Positions 18,237-28,439 are shown, counted from the first letter of the stretch. The stretch: DNA of 64,000 nt from Nitrososphaerota archaeon (GCA_016200045.1 JACQFN010000002.1:62001-126000), one strand, 5' to 3'. Notes: generated by a model from the sequence alone, not told the origin. Numbers and translations are program-made.

Positions 18237-19139
18237 TTGAAGGTCCTCGTGGCCGGGTTCATCACCATCGACAGCATCCAGCTCCCGGTCAGGCGGATCA
18301 CCTCCGTCGGGGGGCCCCCGTGCTACGCCGGGCTGATCTGCTCGAGGTTCGGTCTCGAAGTCACCCCGCTAACCAAGGTCGGGACCGACTTCCCTGACGA
18401 GCAGGCGATGTGGCTCTCCAGGAACGGGATCGCCATAGGCGCCGGGGACCGGAGCCTCTCGAAACCCACGACCAGGTTCGGGATCGAGAGGAGCGGGGAG
18501 GCCAGGACGCTGACCCTCCTTTCCCGGTGCGAGGACATCTCCAAGAGGCAACTGAAGGATGTAAGATACGATGCTTCGCTCGTGAGCCCGATAGCGGGGG
18601 AGGTTTCACCAGAGCTTCTGACAGAGGTCTCCGCCCGCTCCGACTTCACCTTTCTCGACCCGCAGGGATTCGTTAGGCGCTTCGACAGCGCCGGGAGGGC
18701 GGCGATAGGTGAGCTCGTGGACAAGAGCATACTTCCAAAGGTTGACGCCTTGAAGATGGACAGGGAGGAAGCCGCTGCGCTTACTGGGAAGTCGGTCCCA
18801 AAGGAGGCCCTGCAGAGCCTTGCGTCCATCGGAGTTCGGAAGGCCCTCGTCACTTCGGGGTCGGGGACGTGCCACGTCCTCGACGGCGGGAGGATTTACT
18901 CTGTGTCTGTCCCTCAGGTCCAGGTGGTCGACAGCACTGGGGCCGGAGACATCATGGCAGGGACGATCGTAGCCATCTACCTGAAGACCAGAGACTTCCT
19001 GTGGAGCGCCTGCTTCGGCATAGCCGCTTCGTCTCTCTCGCTCCACCTCATCGCGCTGGCGAAGGTCGACCTTCCGATGACAGTCGACGAGCAGGCGAAA
19101 CGGCTCTATTCGCTCGCGAACCCGGTCGCCGCCGTCTAG
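18237..19139 (+). CDS. PfkB-family carbohydrate/nucleoside kinase
   Basis: VDSTGAGDIMAGTIVA PfkB signature; VGGPPCYAGLI N-terminus. Confidence 0.85.
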   Translation: MKVLVAGFITIDSIQLPVRRITSVGGPPCYAGLICSRFGLEVTPLTKVGTDFPDEQAMWLSRNGIAIGAGDRSLSKPTTRFGIERSGEARTLTLLSRCEDISKRQLKDVRYDASLVSPIAGEVSPELLTEVSARSDFTFLDPQGFVRRFDSAGRAAIGELVDKSILPKVDALKMDREEAAALTGKSVPKEALQSLASIGVRKALVTSGSGTCHVLDGGRIYSVSVPQVQVVDSTGAGDIMAGTIVAIYLKTRDFLWSACFGIAASSLSLHLIALAKVDLPMTVDEQAKRLYSLANPVAAV

Positions 19140-20581
19140 TACGACTTCGCGAAGTTCGCGACAGTCTTGGCGGGCTCCCCGCAGAATATGCACCGCCCCT
19201 TCGGCGTTCCCTGGCCCAAGGGCATGTTGAGGATCTTGCCCCCCGTCGACTTCCTGAGGTCGTCTTCGCAATCCTTTCTGCCGCACCAGAGGATCCTGTA
19301 GATTCCCCCTTTTTCCTTCAGGCCGGATTCAAGTTCTCTTAGGCTGGATGCCTCCCTCGTGTTCTCGGCGAGGAAGCCCTTCGCCTTCTGGAAGAGCGCC
19401 TTCCCGATTTCGTCCAATTCCATTTTCGCCTCCCCGACTATCTCAGAGAGCTTGACACTCCGCTTGGTCCCGCTGTCGCGCCTGACAAGAACTGCCTGTG
19501 ACGCCTTCAGGTCTCGAGGGCCGATCTCAACCCTGAGGGGGACCCCCTTCAGCTCCCATTCGTTGAACTTCCGACCGGGGGTCAGGTGATCCCTCTCGTC
19601 CAGACGTACCCTCAGGGACGCGCCGAGCCGCTCGGCGACCTTCCTCGCCTCTGCCAGGACCTCCTCTTTGTTCTCGTCGTTGACTATGGGCACGACCACG
19701 ACCTGGGTCTGGGCGACCATTGGGGGAAGCACCGCGCCCCTGTCGTCCCCGTGGACGGCCAGCATCACCCCGAGCACCCTCGTCGAGATGGCCCAGGTAT
19801 TCTGCCATGCGAACTGCTTCTCCCCTTTTTCGTCGACGAACACGATCTCGAAGGCCTTCGAGAACCTCTGGCCGTCCGAATGGAAGTCGGGCCCCTGTAT
19901 CGCCTTCCCGTCGGGAAGCAGGTATTCAATGCTGTAGCTGGCCTCGGCCCCGGCGAACTTTTCCTGGTCCGTCTTCCGCCCGACGTATCCGGGAAGAGAG
20001 AGATATTCTTCGGTGACCATCTTGTATATCCCCAAAATCTCGTCCTTCTCGTCGTCCGCCGCTTCCTTCGTAGCGAAGAGCGTGTGCCCCTCGTTCCAGA
20101 GGAATTCCCTCGAACGGAGGAAGGGGGTCGGGTGACTGAACTCCCACCTGACCACGTTGTTCCACTGGTTGAGCTTCAGGGGGAGGTCCCGCCACGACCT
20201 AATCCACCTCGACACCACCTCGTACATGACGGTCTCTGAGGTCGGCCTTATGGCGAGCCGCTCTTCCAGCTTTGAATTGCCCGCTTCGGTGACCCATGCC
20301 ACCTCAGGTGAGAACCCCTCCACGTGCTCGGCCTCCTTTTTCAGCAGCCTCTCCGGGATGAACAGCGGGAAGTACGTGTTCTGGACCCCGAGCTTCCTGA
20401 ACTCGGCGTCAGTCGCCTTCTGGACGGACTCCCAGAGTGCGTACCCTGAAGGCCTGAAGACCATGCACCCTGACACAGGCCCGTAGTCTGCTATCTCTGA
20501 CCTCAGGATGACCTGGGTGTACCATTCGTCGAAGTTCTCCGATTTCTTCGCGGTCATTCCCTCGGTCTTGGGAGAGGACAT
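19136..20581 (-). CDS. proS: Prolyl-tRNA synthetase, archaeal/eukaryotic type
   Basis: FDEWYTQVILRSEIADYGPVSGCMVFRPSGYALWE…; C-terminal Zn-binding domain. Confidence 0.93.
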   Translation of the reverse strand: MSSPKTEGMTAKKSENFDEWYTQVILRSEIADYGPVSGCMVFRPSGYALWESVQKATDAEFRKLGVQNTYFPLFIPERLLKKEAEHVEGFSPEVAWVTEAGNSKLEERLAIRPTSETVMYEVVSRWIRSWRDLPLKLNQWNNVVRWEFSHPTPFLRSREFLWNEGHTLFATKEAADDEKDEILGIYKMVTEEYLSLPGYVGRKTDQEKFAGAEASYSIEYLLPDGKAIQGPDFHSDGQRFSKAFEIVFVDEKGEKQFAWQNTWAISTRVLGVMLAVHGDDRGAVLPPMVAQTQVVVVPIVNDENKEEVLAEARKVAERLGASLRVRLDERDHLTPGRKFNEWELKGVPLRVEIGPRDLKASQAVLVRRDSGTKRSVKLSEIVGEAKMELDEIGKALFQKAKGFLAENTREASSLRELESGLKEKGGIYRILWCGRKDCEDDLRKSTGGKILNMPLGQGTPKGRCIFCGEPAKTVANFAKSY

Positions 20582-20678
20582 GTAACGGCACGCGGAGCTC
20601 GTGGTCTCTTAAAGAACGTGCCCCCTCATAGACGACCCAGTGAGCGGCCGGTGTCTTTCTCGGGCCCGATGCCGCACG

Positions 20679-21281
20679 CTAGAGAAAAGATGTGACTGCT
20701 ATGAAGGTCCCGAGGACGAGGAAAATTGCGACGGAGACGTACCTGATCCTCCTAGGCGTGAGCATCTTCCCGAGTCTGTTCCCGAGGGCAGTCTCAGCCC
20801 CGGTGGCGGCTATCAGCCCCACGCAAGTGGCCGAGAACACCAGCAGCGGCTCGGAATACTGTGCGACGAACACAATCGTCAGGACCATGGTCGCGTCACC
20901 TGCCAGGTCGAGGAGGGCGAGGGTCCCGACCATCAGAAGGAATGCCCTGAGCCCCCCCTTCGCCTTCGCGAGCTTCTCTTCCTCCTCCTCGATGATCCCC
21001 TTCCCGATTATCCCCCTCGCCTCCCAAAGGGCGTAGGCGATCATCACCCCTCCCCCGGCGAGTTTGATCCAGCGGACATCCACGAAGGCCACGGCGACGC
21101 TTCCGACCGTCACGTTCACCACTGTCGTGAGCACGAAGGCGGTGGACCCGGCCAGGAACACGGTCAGTGTGCGGTTTCGGGTCGCAAGGGCCAGGAGAAG
21201 TAGGGCATCCTTGTCGGTCAGCTCGGCGACGAACATCGCGAAGGCGATGGTCGCGAAGGTGGTTGCGAATGCGTCGGTCAT
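20679..21281 (-). CDS. GDT1/TMEM165 (UPF0016) family membrane protein
   Basis: Two-fold repeat: VAELTDKDALLLLALATRN and LDLAGDATMVLTIVFVAQYSEPLLVF. Confidence 0.65.
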   Translation of the reverse strand: MTDAFATTFATIAFAMFVAELTDKDALLLLALATRNRTLTVFLAGSTAFVLTTVVNVTVGSVAVAFVDVRWIKLAGGGVMIAYALWEARGIIGKGIIEEEEEKLAKAKGGLRAFLLMVGTLALLDLAGDATMVLTIVFVAQYSEPLLVFSATCVGLIAATGAETALGNRLGKMLTPRRIRYVSVAIFLVLGTFIAVTSFL

Positions 21282-21330
21282 TCCTTCGACCTTTTTCTCG
21301 TCGGCGAGTTTCTCATGAATCTTTAGCCGA

Positions 21331-21942
21331 CTATTCTTTCGAGACCGGCTTCTTGGAATTCATGAAGAACAGGGCCAGGCCGACCAGGACAAGCAGAAAC
21401 GCGGCCCCGAGCCCTAGGGCAGCGCTCCTCCTCGCGAGCTCGTATACTGCGACAGGGACCAGGAGCATGGCGAGGATCCCGAGGATCTTCCGGTTCCTGG
21501 CAGGACCGAGGTCGAGTTTCGCGGTAATCAGATAGCTCAGAAGGTACATCATCGCCGGAAAGACGAGGGCGTACCTGCCCACGATCAGATCGTTTGCGGC
21601 GCTGGAGATGTGTGTGAACTGGTTCGCGTACCAGACAGAGACCAGCGCCAGGACCAGGCTCGCAAGCGCCATCTTCTGCAGATTGTCTCCCAGCGACTCG
21701 AGCTTCGCCTTCCTCTCGGGGCCTCCGACAGAGGTTTCGTCGACGATCAGGCCCAGTATCACCGCCACCGTGCCTATCACGAAGACGTACGGGTCCCTGG
21801 TGACCTCGAGGTAGACTGACTGCGGGAGGTAGAGAGAGACCCCTGCCTTTGCCCACAGATATATCGCGTATACCCCGCTGACCGCGAACGGGGCAAGGTA
21901 CAGGAGGGCGGAGAGGTCCCCCGAGTATCCCCTTTTACTCAT
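21331..21942 (-). CDS. Hypothetical membrane protein
   Basis: 203 aa, multiple hydrophobic segments; 4-nt overlap with the upstream gene. Confidence 0.6.
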   Translation of the reverse strand: MSKRGYSGDLSALLYLAPFAVSGVYAIYLWAKAGVSLYLPQSVYLEVTRDPYVFVIGTVAVILGLIVDETSVGGPERKAKLESLGDNLQKMALASLVLALVSVWYANQFTHISSAANDLIVGRYALVFPAMMYLLSYLITAKLDLGPARNRKILGILAMLLVPVAVYELARRSAALGLGAAFLLVLVGLALFFMNSKKPVSKE

Positions 21943-22880
21943 GGTTCGCGGTCCGCGAAGAAAGTGGGCTTAAAACTGTTCTCAATCGAGGAGGAATTGT
22001 CCGGGGGAGGAGTCGACAGATCCGGGTCAGGTTCTCGGTCACCTTCGGCTTCCCTCTTGACAGACTTCCTCCCGAAGGTAAGGTATGCGGTGTGCCCGAC
22101 CATCATGTTGGACGGGCGTGTCATCCCGACCCTCGCCTCGAGGTTCCTCGTGAGCACCTCCACAGACTCGATCGCGACGAACCCCTGCTCCTTCATCTTG
22201 GCTACCAGTTTCTCCGCCTGGTTGGTGGTGGGGGTGACCGCTACCATCGGGGCGGAAGGCTTCAGGCTCGCCTTCATGCTGGCCACGACCTCCCAGGGGT
22301 CCCCGACGTCAAGCACACCCGCATCCATCCCTTTCACGTCGAACCCGAGCCTCGAATCGCCGGACCTGAACGACACCCATTCTCCGAGCCCTGTTCTCTC
22401 GATGTTGCGCCTGGCGACCTCTTGGAACTCGGGCCTGATCTCGTAAGTGTAGACCCTCCCCGCGGGCCTGACGAGGTAGGCCAGCAGAGCGGTCGTCGCA
22501 CCGCTCCCAGTCCCGGTCTCGACCACCTTCGAGCCGGAGTGCACCCCCAGCCTAACCACCATCAGGCCGAGGTCCTTCGGATAGATCACCTGGGTCCTCC
22601 TGGAAAGCTTCATGATCATGTCTTCGATCGTGGGCCTCAGTATCGTGAGCTCGTCACCGAGGGTCGTCGTTGCGGTAATCCCGTATTCCATGCCGACCAG
22701 TGCGGATACGTCCAGGATTCCCAGGTGAGTGTGGAGCTTCGGAGTGTCCTTGGGCCTGACGAGCCACCTCCTCCTGCGGTCCCTGTAGACGAGGACGTAC
22801 CCTTCCTCAGTGATCCGTTCGTCGCCAGAAGAAGCCTCAGACGTATTCGTCTCTAGCACGGCCAGGGTCAGGCCCTCCAC
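21939..22880 (-). CDS. trmI: tRNA (adenine-N1)-methyltransferase TrmI-like
   Basis: QVIYPKDLGLMVVRLGVHSGSKVVETGTGSGATTALLA. Confidence 0.88.
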   Translation of the reverse strand: MEGLTLAVLETNTSEASSGDERITEEGYVLVYRDRRRRWLVRPKDTPKLHTHLGILDVSALVGMEYGITATTTLGDELTILRPTIEDMIMKLSRRTQVIYPKDLGLMVVRLGVHSGSKVVETGTGSGATTALLAYLVRPAGRVYTYEIRPEFQEVARRNIERTGLGEWVSFRSGDSRLGFDVKGMDAGVLDVGDPWEVVASMKASLKPSAPMVAVTPTTNQAEKLVAKMKEQGFVAIESVEVLTRNLEARVGMTRPSNMMVGHTAYLTFGRKSVKREAEGDREPDPDLSTPPPDNSSSIENSFKPTFFADREP

Positions 22881-23422
22881 CAGTCGTACCTCAGGAACTC
22901 GACCGAGCTCTTTTCCTTGTCCGGGATGGCGATGATGAACTGCTTTCTCACCGTGGTGGCAAGCCGTCCAGACCTGACCATCGAGGTCGCCGTGATCTTG
23001 GAGTCAGGGGGCATCACCTGGATGATGTACGGTGCATGGTCTATCCCGGGCCCGTGCTCGTAGACAGCGAAGTCAGACCCGAACTTGATGCCGGGGGTCA
23101 CGACATACCCGGCCTCTCTGAGCTTGCGGTAGACCAGGAACTTCTCCCGGAAGTCGGGATATGACGCCTCGCACACCTCTCTAAGCAGCTTCGGCGAAAG
23201 CTCCCCGGCCTCCCGGTCGGTCACTGTGAGGGCCTTCCTGGTGACCAGGTAATAGCACTCCATTAGGTCGAGGACGAGTGGCGCGTCGAACTCGAAGTCC
23301 TTGGGCTTCGGAATCCCCAGGGGCTTCCCGTAGTATCCCTCCTTGAACAGTCGGCGGGAGGAGTCGATGTCCCAGACCACGACCCTGTTCTCGAAGAGCA
23401 TCCCCTTCGGCCTCTTCGGCAA
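22868..23422 (-). CDS. endA: tRNA-intron lyase (splicing endonuclease)
   Basis: GYVVTPGIKFGSDFAVYEHGPGIDHAPYIIQV catalytic region. Confidence 0.9.
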   Translation of the reverse strand: MPKRPKGMLFENRVVVWDIDSSRRLFKEGYYGKPLGIPKPKDFEFDAPLVLDLMECYYLVTRKALTVTDREAGELSPKLLREVCEASYPDFREKFLVYRKLREAGYVVTPGIKFGSDFAVYEHGPGIDHAPYIIQVMPPDSKITATSMVRSGRLATTVRKQFIIAIPDKEKSSVEFLRYDWWRA

Positions 23423-23424
23423 GG

Positions 23425-24090
23425 TTAGAGCCCCAGTGCGAGAATTGTGCTGGCGTCGGCGGCGTCAAGCATCGCGTCGGCGCAGTCCTCGATCCCTTCG
23501 AGTAGCTCCTTGACTATGATGAGCTCCTTCACGTTCGTTGCGGTCTTCATGGTGGTAGCGACAGCCTCTCGGTAGCTCCGGTCGATCGAGGATTCTATCT
23601 TTTGAACCTGCGCGGCCATCTGAATTGCCTGGTCGGGGTTCAGGGAAAGAGCGCGGACGCTTTCGCTAAGCTTGGATATCCCGTCAATCAGGAGCCCGAG
23701 GAGATGGAGTATCGCCTCCCTGTACTTCTTGTTCTTCGCCGAGGTCCTCGGAACCTGAGACATCTTGAACGCGACCCCGTTTATGTGACCGAAGATGTCC
23801 TCCACTGAGAAGGCAGCGCGGAGGAGGTCTTCCTTGTTGACCAAAAGCGTTCCGACTTGGGAAAGCTCCCTTATCAGAGCGCTCCGGAGCATGACCACGT
23901 CCTCCTCGGCCTTCTTGACCTTCTCCAGAGACGATGCGACCCCAGTCCTGTCTCCCTTCATGAGGGCGTTATACTCGTCGAGCAGGACCCTTGCGGCGTC
24001 CAGGACCCTCCTCATCTCGTCCTGAAGGACGACGACCGTCCTTCTTCTCGCTTGAAGCTCGCTCTCCGGACCTGACACAATCGCTCCCAT
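23425..24090 (-). CDS. DUF47/PhoU-like protein
   Basis: All-helical; EDIFGHINGVAFKM…LIIVKELLEGIEDCADAMLDAADA. Confidence 0.75.
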   Translation of the reverse strand: MGAIVSGPESELQARRRTVVVLQDEMRRVLDAARVLLDEYNALMKGDRTGVASSLEKVKKAEEDVVMLRSALIRELSQVGTLLVNKEDLLRAAFSVEDIFGHINGVAFKMSQVPRTSAKNKKYREAILHLLGLLIDGISKLSESVRALSLNPDQAIQMAAQVQKIESSIDRSYREAVATTMKTATNVKELIIVKELLEGIEDCADAMLDAADASTILALGL

Positions 24091-24095
24091 CAAGG

Positions 24096-24147
24096 CTTGA
24101 GGACCTCAAGATATAAGACTGGGAATGCGAAAATTGCAATTATTGCA
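24096..24147 (-). promoter_or_regulatory. DUF47/PhoU-like gene promoter with two palindromes around the TATA box
   Basis: CTTGAGG-N1-CCTCAAG 24096-24110; TATA tcttatat at 24110-24117 (minus); TGCAAT-N1-ATTGCA 24135-24147. Confidence 0.6.
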
Positions 24148-24194
24148 GACTCTCCGAGACGCCCTCGGCGGACGATCGACCGCAGCTGGAAGTG

Positions 24195-25097
24195 CTACTT
24201 GTCGGATTGCTTCCCGTAGTCCCGAAGCGGGGCGATGAGGCTCGTGAACTCCAGCGGGAAGATGTACTTGGTCGACGGGCTGGCTCCCAGCGCCTTCAGC
24301 GTGTCAAGGTACTGTAGGACCATCGTCTTTGAATCTATGCCCTTGGCCGCCGAAAATATCTGGTTCAGGGCGCCCGCGTAGCCTTCCGCCCGGAGCACTG
24401 CTGCCTGCCTGTCCCCCTCGGCCCTAAGGATGTTGGACTTCTTTTCGCCTTCGGCGACGAGGATCGAAGCCTCCCTCTTTCCGTCCGCCTCCGTGACGGT
24501 TGCCCTCCTCGTCCTTTCAGCGGACATCTGGCGGACCATCGCCTCCTGCACGTCCTGTGGCGGCCGAATCTCCCTGATCTCCACGTTGGTCACCTTAATC
24601 CCCCACCTCTCGGTCACCTCGTCCAGCTTCGATCTGAGCACCTGGTTGATCTGTTCCCTCTTGGCCAGGAGCTCGTCGAGGGGGATGTCGCCGACGACCG
24701 CCCTGAGCGTCGTGGTGGCAATCCCTATGGACGCACCCTCGAAGTTCTGAACCTGCACCACGCTCTGTGTCGCCTCGGTCACCTTGTAATAGATCAGGAA
24801 GTCGATGTCGGTGGGCGCGTTGTCCTTCGTGATGCACGTCTGGTGGGGGACTTCGAGGTATCTCTCCCTGAGGTCGATCTTGTTCACCCTGTTGACGAAC
24901 GGGAAGATGAACACGACCCCGGGGCCTTTCGCCCCGACGAGCCTCCCGAGCCTGAATACCACGAGCCTTTCGTATTCCCGGATGATCTTGATAGTAGCCG
25001 CTATGAGCCCGAGGACCACGATGATGATGAGCGCGTAGAGGACATACCCGGTTATCTCGCCTGTCGTCTGAAGGACCACACCAAGAACAGGATTCAA
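24195..25097 (-). CDS. SPFH/band-7 (stomatin-like) protein
   Basis: EYERLVVFRLGRLVGAKGPGVVFIFPFVNRVNKIDLRERYLEVPHQTCITKDN. Confidence 0.92.
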   Translation of the reverse strand: MNPVLGVVLQTTGEITGYVLYALIIIVVLGLIAATIKIIREYERLVVFRLGRLVGAKGPGVVFIFPFVNRVNKIDLRERYLEVPHQTCITKDNAPTDIDFLIYYKVTEATQSVVQVQNFEGASIGIATTTLRAVVGDIPLDELLAKREQINQVLRSKLDEVTERWGIKVTNVEIREIRPPQDVQEAMVRQMSAERTRRATVTEADGKREASILVAEGEKKSNILRAEGDRQAAVLRAEGYAGALNQIFSAAKGIDSKTMVLQYLDTLKALGASPSTKYIFPLEFTSLIAPLRDYGKQSDK

Positions 25098-26425
25098 TTC
25101 TGCTTTTCTACGACGAGCTCGAGTCCCTTCACTTCTTTAACCTTTACAGCGTCTCCTTTCTTCAACTCCTGGACCGAGGTGACAGTCCACTGCTCTGCTC
25201 CGACCGTCGCAACCCCCTTCCCGCCCGGGACAAAGTCGGTCTCCATCCTCCCGACCTTTCCGACCGCCTGGGACGGGTCGTTGACCTTCGGGCGCTTCAT
25301 GAGTCCCTCCCGTATTGAACGAAGATACAAGCTGGCCACCACGATCCCTACTCCGAGTGCGGTAAGGAGGGCGTAGGAAATTACGGGGACTCCTGTGAAG
25401 TTCACGGGAGGAAGAGATGGGTTCGAGGGAGAGCTCGGCGGGAACTGGAAGACCAGGAGGAACCCGACTATGAAAATGATGACACCGATGACCGCGCTGA
25501 CGCCGTGCTGGGTCTTCACTTCAAGGAAGATGAAGGCCGCTCCTATGATCATCAGAAGCACGGCCAGCGGGGAAGCGCCGAACGCGCCGAGCCCGAACAA
25601 GGCCAGCGCGATGAGGACCCCCCCTACCACCGTGAGGACGAGGGTCGGATGGTATATGTCGGCCAATATCGCGAAGACCCCGATAAGGAAGAGGAGTCCG
25701 GAGACGTTCGGGTCGCTCAGGACGGATATGACGGTCGAACGGACTCCCGGCGTGTCTATGGGGGTGGAAGCTGGGACCCCGAGCTCCTGGAGGGCGCCTT
25801 CGAGAGAGGTGGAGTTGACGCTGCCGTCGACCACGTGGTACCTTACGGCTTCGAGGTCGGTGTAGGAAACTCCTTGGGTGACCATCAGCCTAGTCGCACT
25901 GTAGTTCCTGCCGTTGCTTTCCGTCAGGGTCTGCATGTACGAAGCGAACGCCGAGATGTCCTTCCTGAGAGTGCTGTTCTCCTCCCCGGTCGGAATCCCC
26001 GAGACTATGGGAGTTGCAGAGCCGATCGTCGTGCCGTGTGCCATGTAGATCCGGTTCGACGCCTGGGCGATGTATGAGCCTGCCGAAAAGGCGAAGCCTC
26101 CCGGAGGTGCGACGAGAGTGATGAAGGTCCCTCCCCATGACCGGTAGTCTGAGATGGTGCCTATCATCGACTCCATGCTACCCCCGTCCCCGCCGTTCGT
26201 CTGCAGGACGAACACCATGTTCCCCTCGCACGCAGCCTTCGCGTTGGAGACCGCCGACGACAGGAAGTCCGCGGAACCGGGGTCGATGTCAGCCTTGAGG
26301 GAGGCTACATAGTAGCCGGGGCCGGGTCCGCACGAAGCATGTACAGGCCCGCTCAGGACGAAAGCGGCCTGAGCGAGGAGCCCGGCCAGAAGACCGAGCG
26401 CGAGGGTAACCCTCAGGACTTTCAA
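25094..26425 (-). CDS. NfeD-family membrane-bound ClpP-class serine protease
   Basis: VFVLQTNGGDGGSMESMI…FSAGSYIAQASNRIYMAHGTTIGSATPI; multi-TM; C-terminal OB domain. Confidence 0.88.
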   Translation of the reverse strand: MKVLRVTLALGLLAGLLAQAAFVLSGPVHASCGPGPGYYVASLKADIDPGSADFLSSAVSNAKAACEGNMVFVLQTNGGDGGSMESMIGTISDYRSWGGTFITLVAPPGGFAFSAGSYIAQASNRIYMAHGTTIGSATPIVSGIPTGEENSTLRKDISAFASYMQTLTESNGRNYSATRLMVTQGVSYTDLEAVRYHVVDGSVNSTSLEGALQELGVPASTPIDTPGVRSTVISVLSDPNVSGLLFLIGVFAILADIYHPTLVLTVVGGVLIALALFGLGAFGASPLAVLLMIIGAAFIFLEVKTQHGVSAVIGVIIFIVGFLLVFQFPPSSPSNPSLPPVNFTGVPVISYALLTALGVGIVVASLYLRSIREGLMKRPKVNDPSQAVGKVGRMETDFVPGGKGVATVGAEQWTVTSVQELKKGDAVKVKEVKGLELVVEKQN

Positions 26426-26501
26426 GTGGTGGTCGCCCTTCGTTCCGGGATAAATAGTGTTGCGCGCTGTTCTTCGCAGGGAACGGAGACCCCGGGGCCG
26501 T

Positions 26502-28271
26502 TCATCGTGGGCCGGCGACCTTCTTCAGCTGTCCGTTGTACATTCCGAGTATCTCGGCCACGGTGGTCGCGTCCTCCCCCCTCTTGTCATCTCTCACCTT
26601 GCCGGTGAACTTCGGGAAGCGGAGCGAGAGGCCTGCCCCGGGCCTGACCCTCCCGATAGCCGCGGTGTGGATGGGGGAAAGTGTCAGCTCGGAGGCGATG
26701 ACCTCGATCACCAGGTGCGGGCGGAACCACACGTCCGGTTCCATCTTCGCCTCCACATCTGCCGGTCTGACCTTGCTTCCGTAGGGTTTCAACAGCTTCG
26801 GAATCCTAGACAGGTCCTCGTCGGTGAAACCCGTTCCGACCTTGGCGACACTCGTGTAGAGCGCGCGTTCCTGGTCGTAGGCCGCGAGCAGGTAAGTGCC
26901 ATAGCTTCCGGTCCTCCGCCCCTTTCCGTGAAACGCACCAATGACTGCGAGGTCCATGGTGTCGGCTAGCTCGCTCCGATACTCTCGCTTCAGCTTGATC
27001 CACGCAAACTCCCTAGCGCCTGCGCGGTAGGGGGACCCTGGGTCTTTGACGACCAGTCCCTCGCACCCGTTCGATATCGCCTCCTCCATGAAATCCTCGA
27101 TTTCTTGGGGTCTGGAAGACCCCAGAGACGGCACGAGCCTGGTCCTCTCGGTATTCTTGACCACCCGGGACAAGGCCTTCCTCCTCGCAGAATAGGCCTC
27201 GCCGGTCACGTCTTTCGTCCCTTCCAGAAGGACGTCGAAGAAGTTGAGGGCTATCGGATACTGAGCCATCGCCTCTTCGACGCCGTACTTCCGCCTCCTG
27301 TGCATGAGCTCTTGGAACGGGAGGTATTCACCCGTGTCCGGGTTTACGGCCACGACCTCCGCCTCCAGGATCGCGGCGTCGGGGGCTATGTTCTCCTGCA
27401 CCAGCCGGACTGCGTCCGGATAGTGCGACGTTATCACTTCCAGCCTTCGGGAAAACAGGACTACGGTCTTGCCGTCCTTGTGAATCTGCAGACGCTCCCC
27501 GTCGAGCTTGTATTCGGCCGCGACCTTCTTCTCTCCCATCTTCTTCATGATCGCCTCTGCCGAATCGAGTCTCTCCGCGAGCATCGGCCTTATCGGGACC
27601 CCTACCTTCACCCTTATCCTCTGGATACCCGCAGCCCCCTTCGACGCCACGGTCTGGACCACGAAACCGAGGTCGGGATGGATGTTGTACGCCCTTTCCA
27701 CCTTCGGCCTCTCCTTCCGGTCCCCGAGAAAGGCGAGCGCGGCTGCGTCCAAGACGGTGTAGTCTGCGAGCCCCAGCCTGAGTACCCCGGTCACGGTCCG
27801 CATAATGTACTTGGCCTCCAACGGGGAGGCGTCGTTGAGAAGGCTCACGATCTCTTTCTGCTTCGACTCGACAGAGCCCTCCCCGGAGTGGCGTGCGACC
27901 TTCATCAGAGAATCGTAAACGCGTCTGAGGGTCAACTGTTCGGAGTAGAGCGTGCCTTGGGACCTCCTGCCGAGGAGGAGTTCCGCCGCGGAGCCGATGT
28001 CTCCCTCCTTCACGTATATTTCGCGGGCCTTCTCCGCCGTGGCGCCGCTTGCCGCTGACAGAGCTCGGAGGGCCATCTTCTCCGCGACCCCCAGCTCGAC
28101 CCCTTCGTAGTCGGGCCTCAGTTTCCCTTGGGTGAGGTATACGAAGCATGGAATCTCGTCCATGGGGACCTTTCTCAGAAACTCGGCCAGGACCCCAGTC
28201 ATTTGGTTCCTGGAGGAGATCGATTCAATCTTGGAATAGCACTCAGCGACCTTGGAGAATTCCATTGCCAA
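26502..28271 (-). CDS. lig: ATP-dependent DNA ligase
   Basis: AAEYKLDGERLQIHK (KxDGxR), 589 aa archaeal ligase. Confidence 0.95.
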   Translation of the reverse strand: MAMEFSKVAECYSKIESISSRNQMTGVLAEFLRKVPMDEIPCFVYLTQGKLRPDYEGVELGVAEKMALRALSAASGATAEKAREIYVKEGDIGSAAELLLGRRSQGTLYSEQLTLRRVYDSLMKVARHSGEGSVESKQKEIVSLLNDASPLEAKYIMRTVTGVLRLGLADYTVLDAAALAFLGDRKERPKVERAYNIHPDLGFVVQTVASKGAAGIQRIRVKVGVPIRPMLAERLDSAEAIMKKMGEKKVAAEYKLDGERLQIHKDGKTVVLFSRRLEVITSHYPDAVRLVQENIAPDAAILEAEVVAVNPDTGEYLPFQELMHRRRKYGVEEAMAQYPIALNFFDVLLEGTKDVTGEAYSARRKALSRVVKNTERTRLVPSLGSSRPQEIEDFMEEAISNGCEGLVVKDPGSPYRAGAREFAWIKLKREYRSELADTMDLAVIGAFHGKGRRTGSYGTYLLAAYDQERALYTSVAKVGTGFTDEDLSRIPKLLKPYGSKVRPADVEAKMEPDVWFRPHLVIEVIASELTLSPIHTAAIGRVRPGAGLSLRFPKFTGKVRDDKRGEDATTVAEILGMYNGQLKKVAGPR

Positions 28272-28391
28272 TCCAGATTCGGCCTGCCGCCTTAAAGCCC
28301 TCTGGGGTCGTATGGGTCGGATGTTGAACCATTTCTGAGAGCATGGTCCGAGTCACCCCTCTCTCCCAGGACGGACTCCCGCAGGTCGACA

Positions 28392-28405
28392 GTCGGAAAA
28401 CCTTA
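28392..28405 (+). promoter_or_regulatory. BRE/TATA-like promoter of rps25e (GTCGGAAAACCTTA)
   Basis: Purine-rich BRE followed by CTTA, about 40 nt before ATG 28440; identical 14-mer upstream of rpoK. Confidence 0.5.
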
Positions 28406-28439
28406 ACTCTGAATCCAAGGCGGCCGTAAGGGAAGCTAC

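Noticed and set aside
26502-28149. Long antisense ORFs within the ligase gene (27105-28058 +, 27328-28149 -)
   Set aside because: GC-rich shadow frames with Arg/Pro/Gly-biased composition; the ligase frame is unambiguous.
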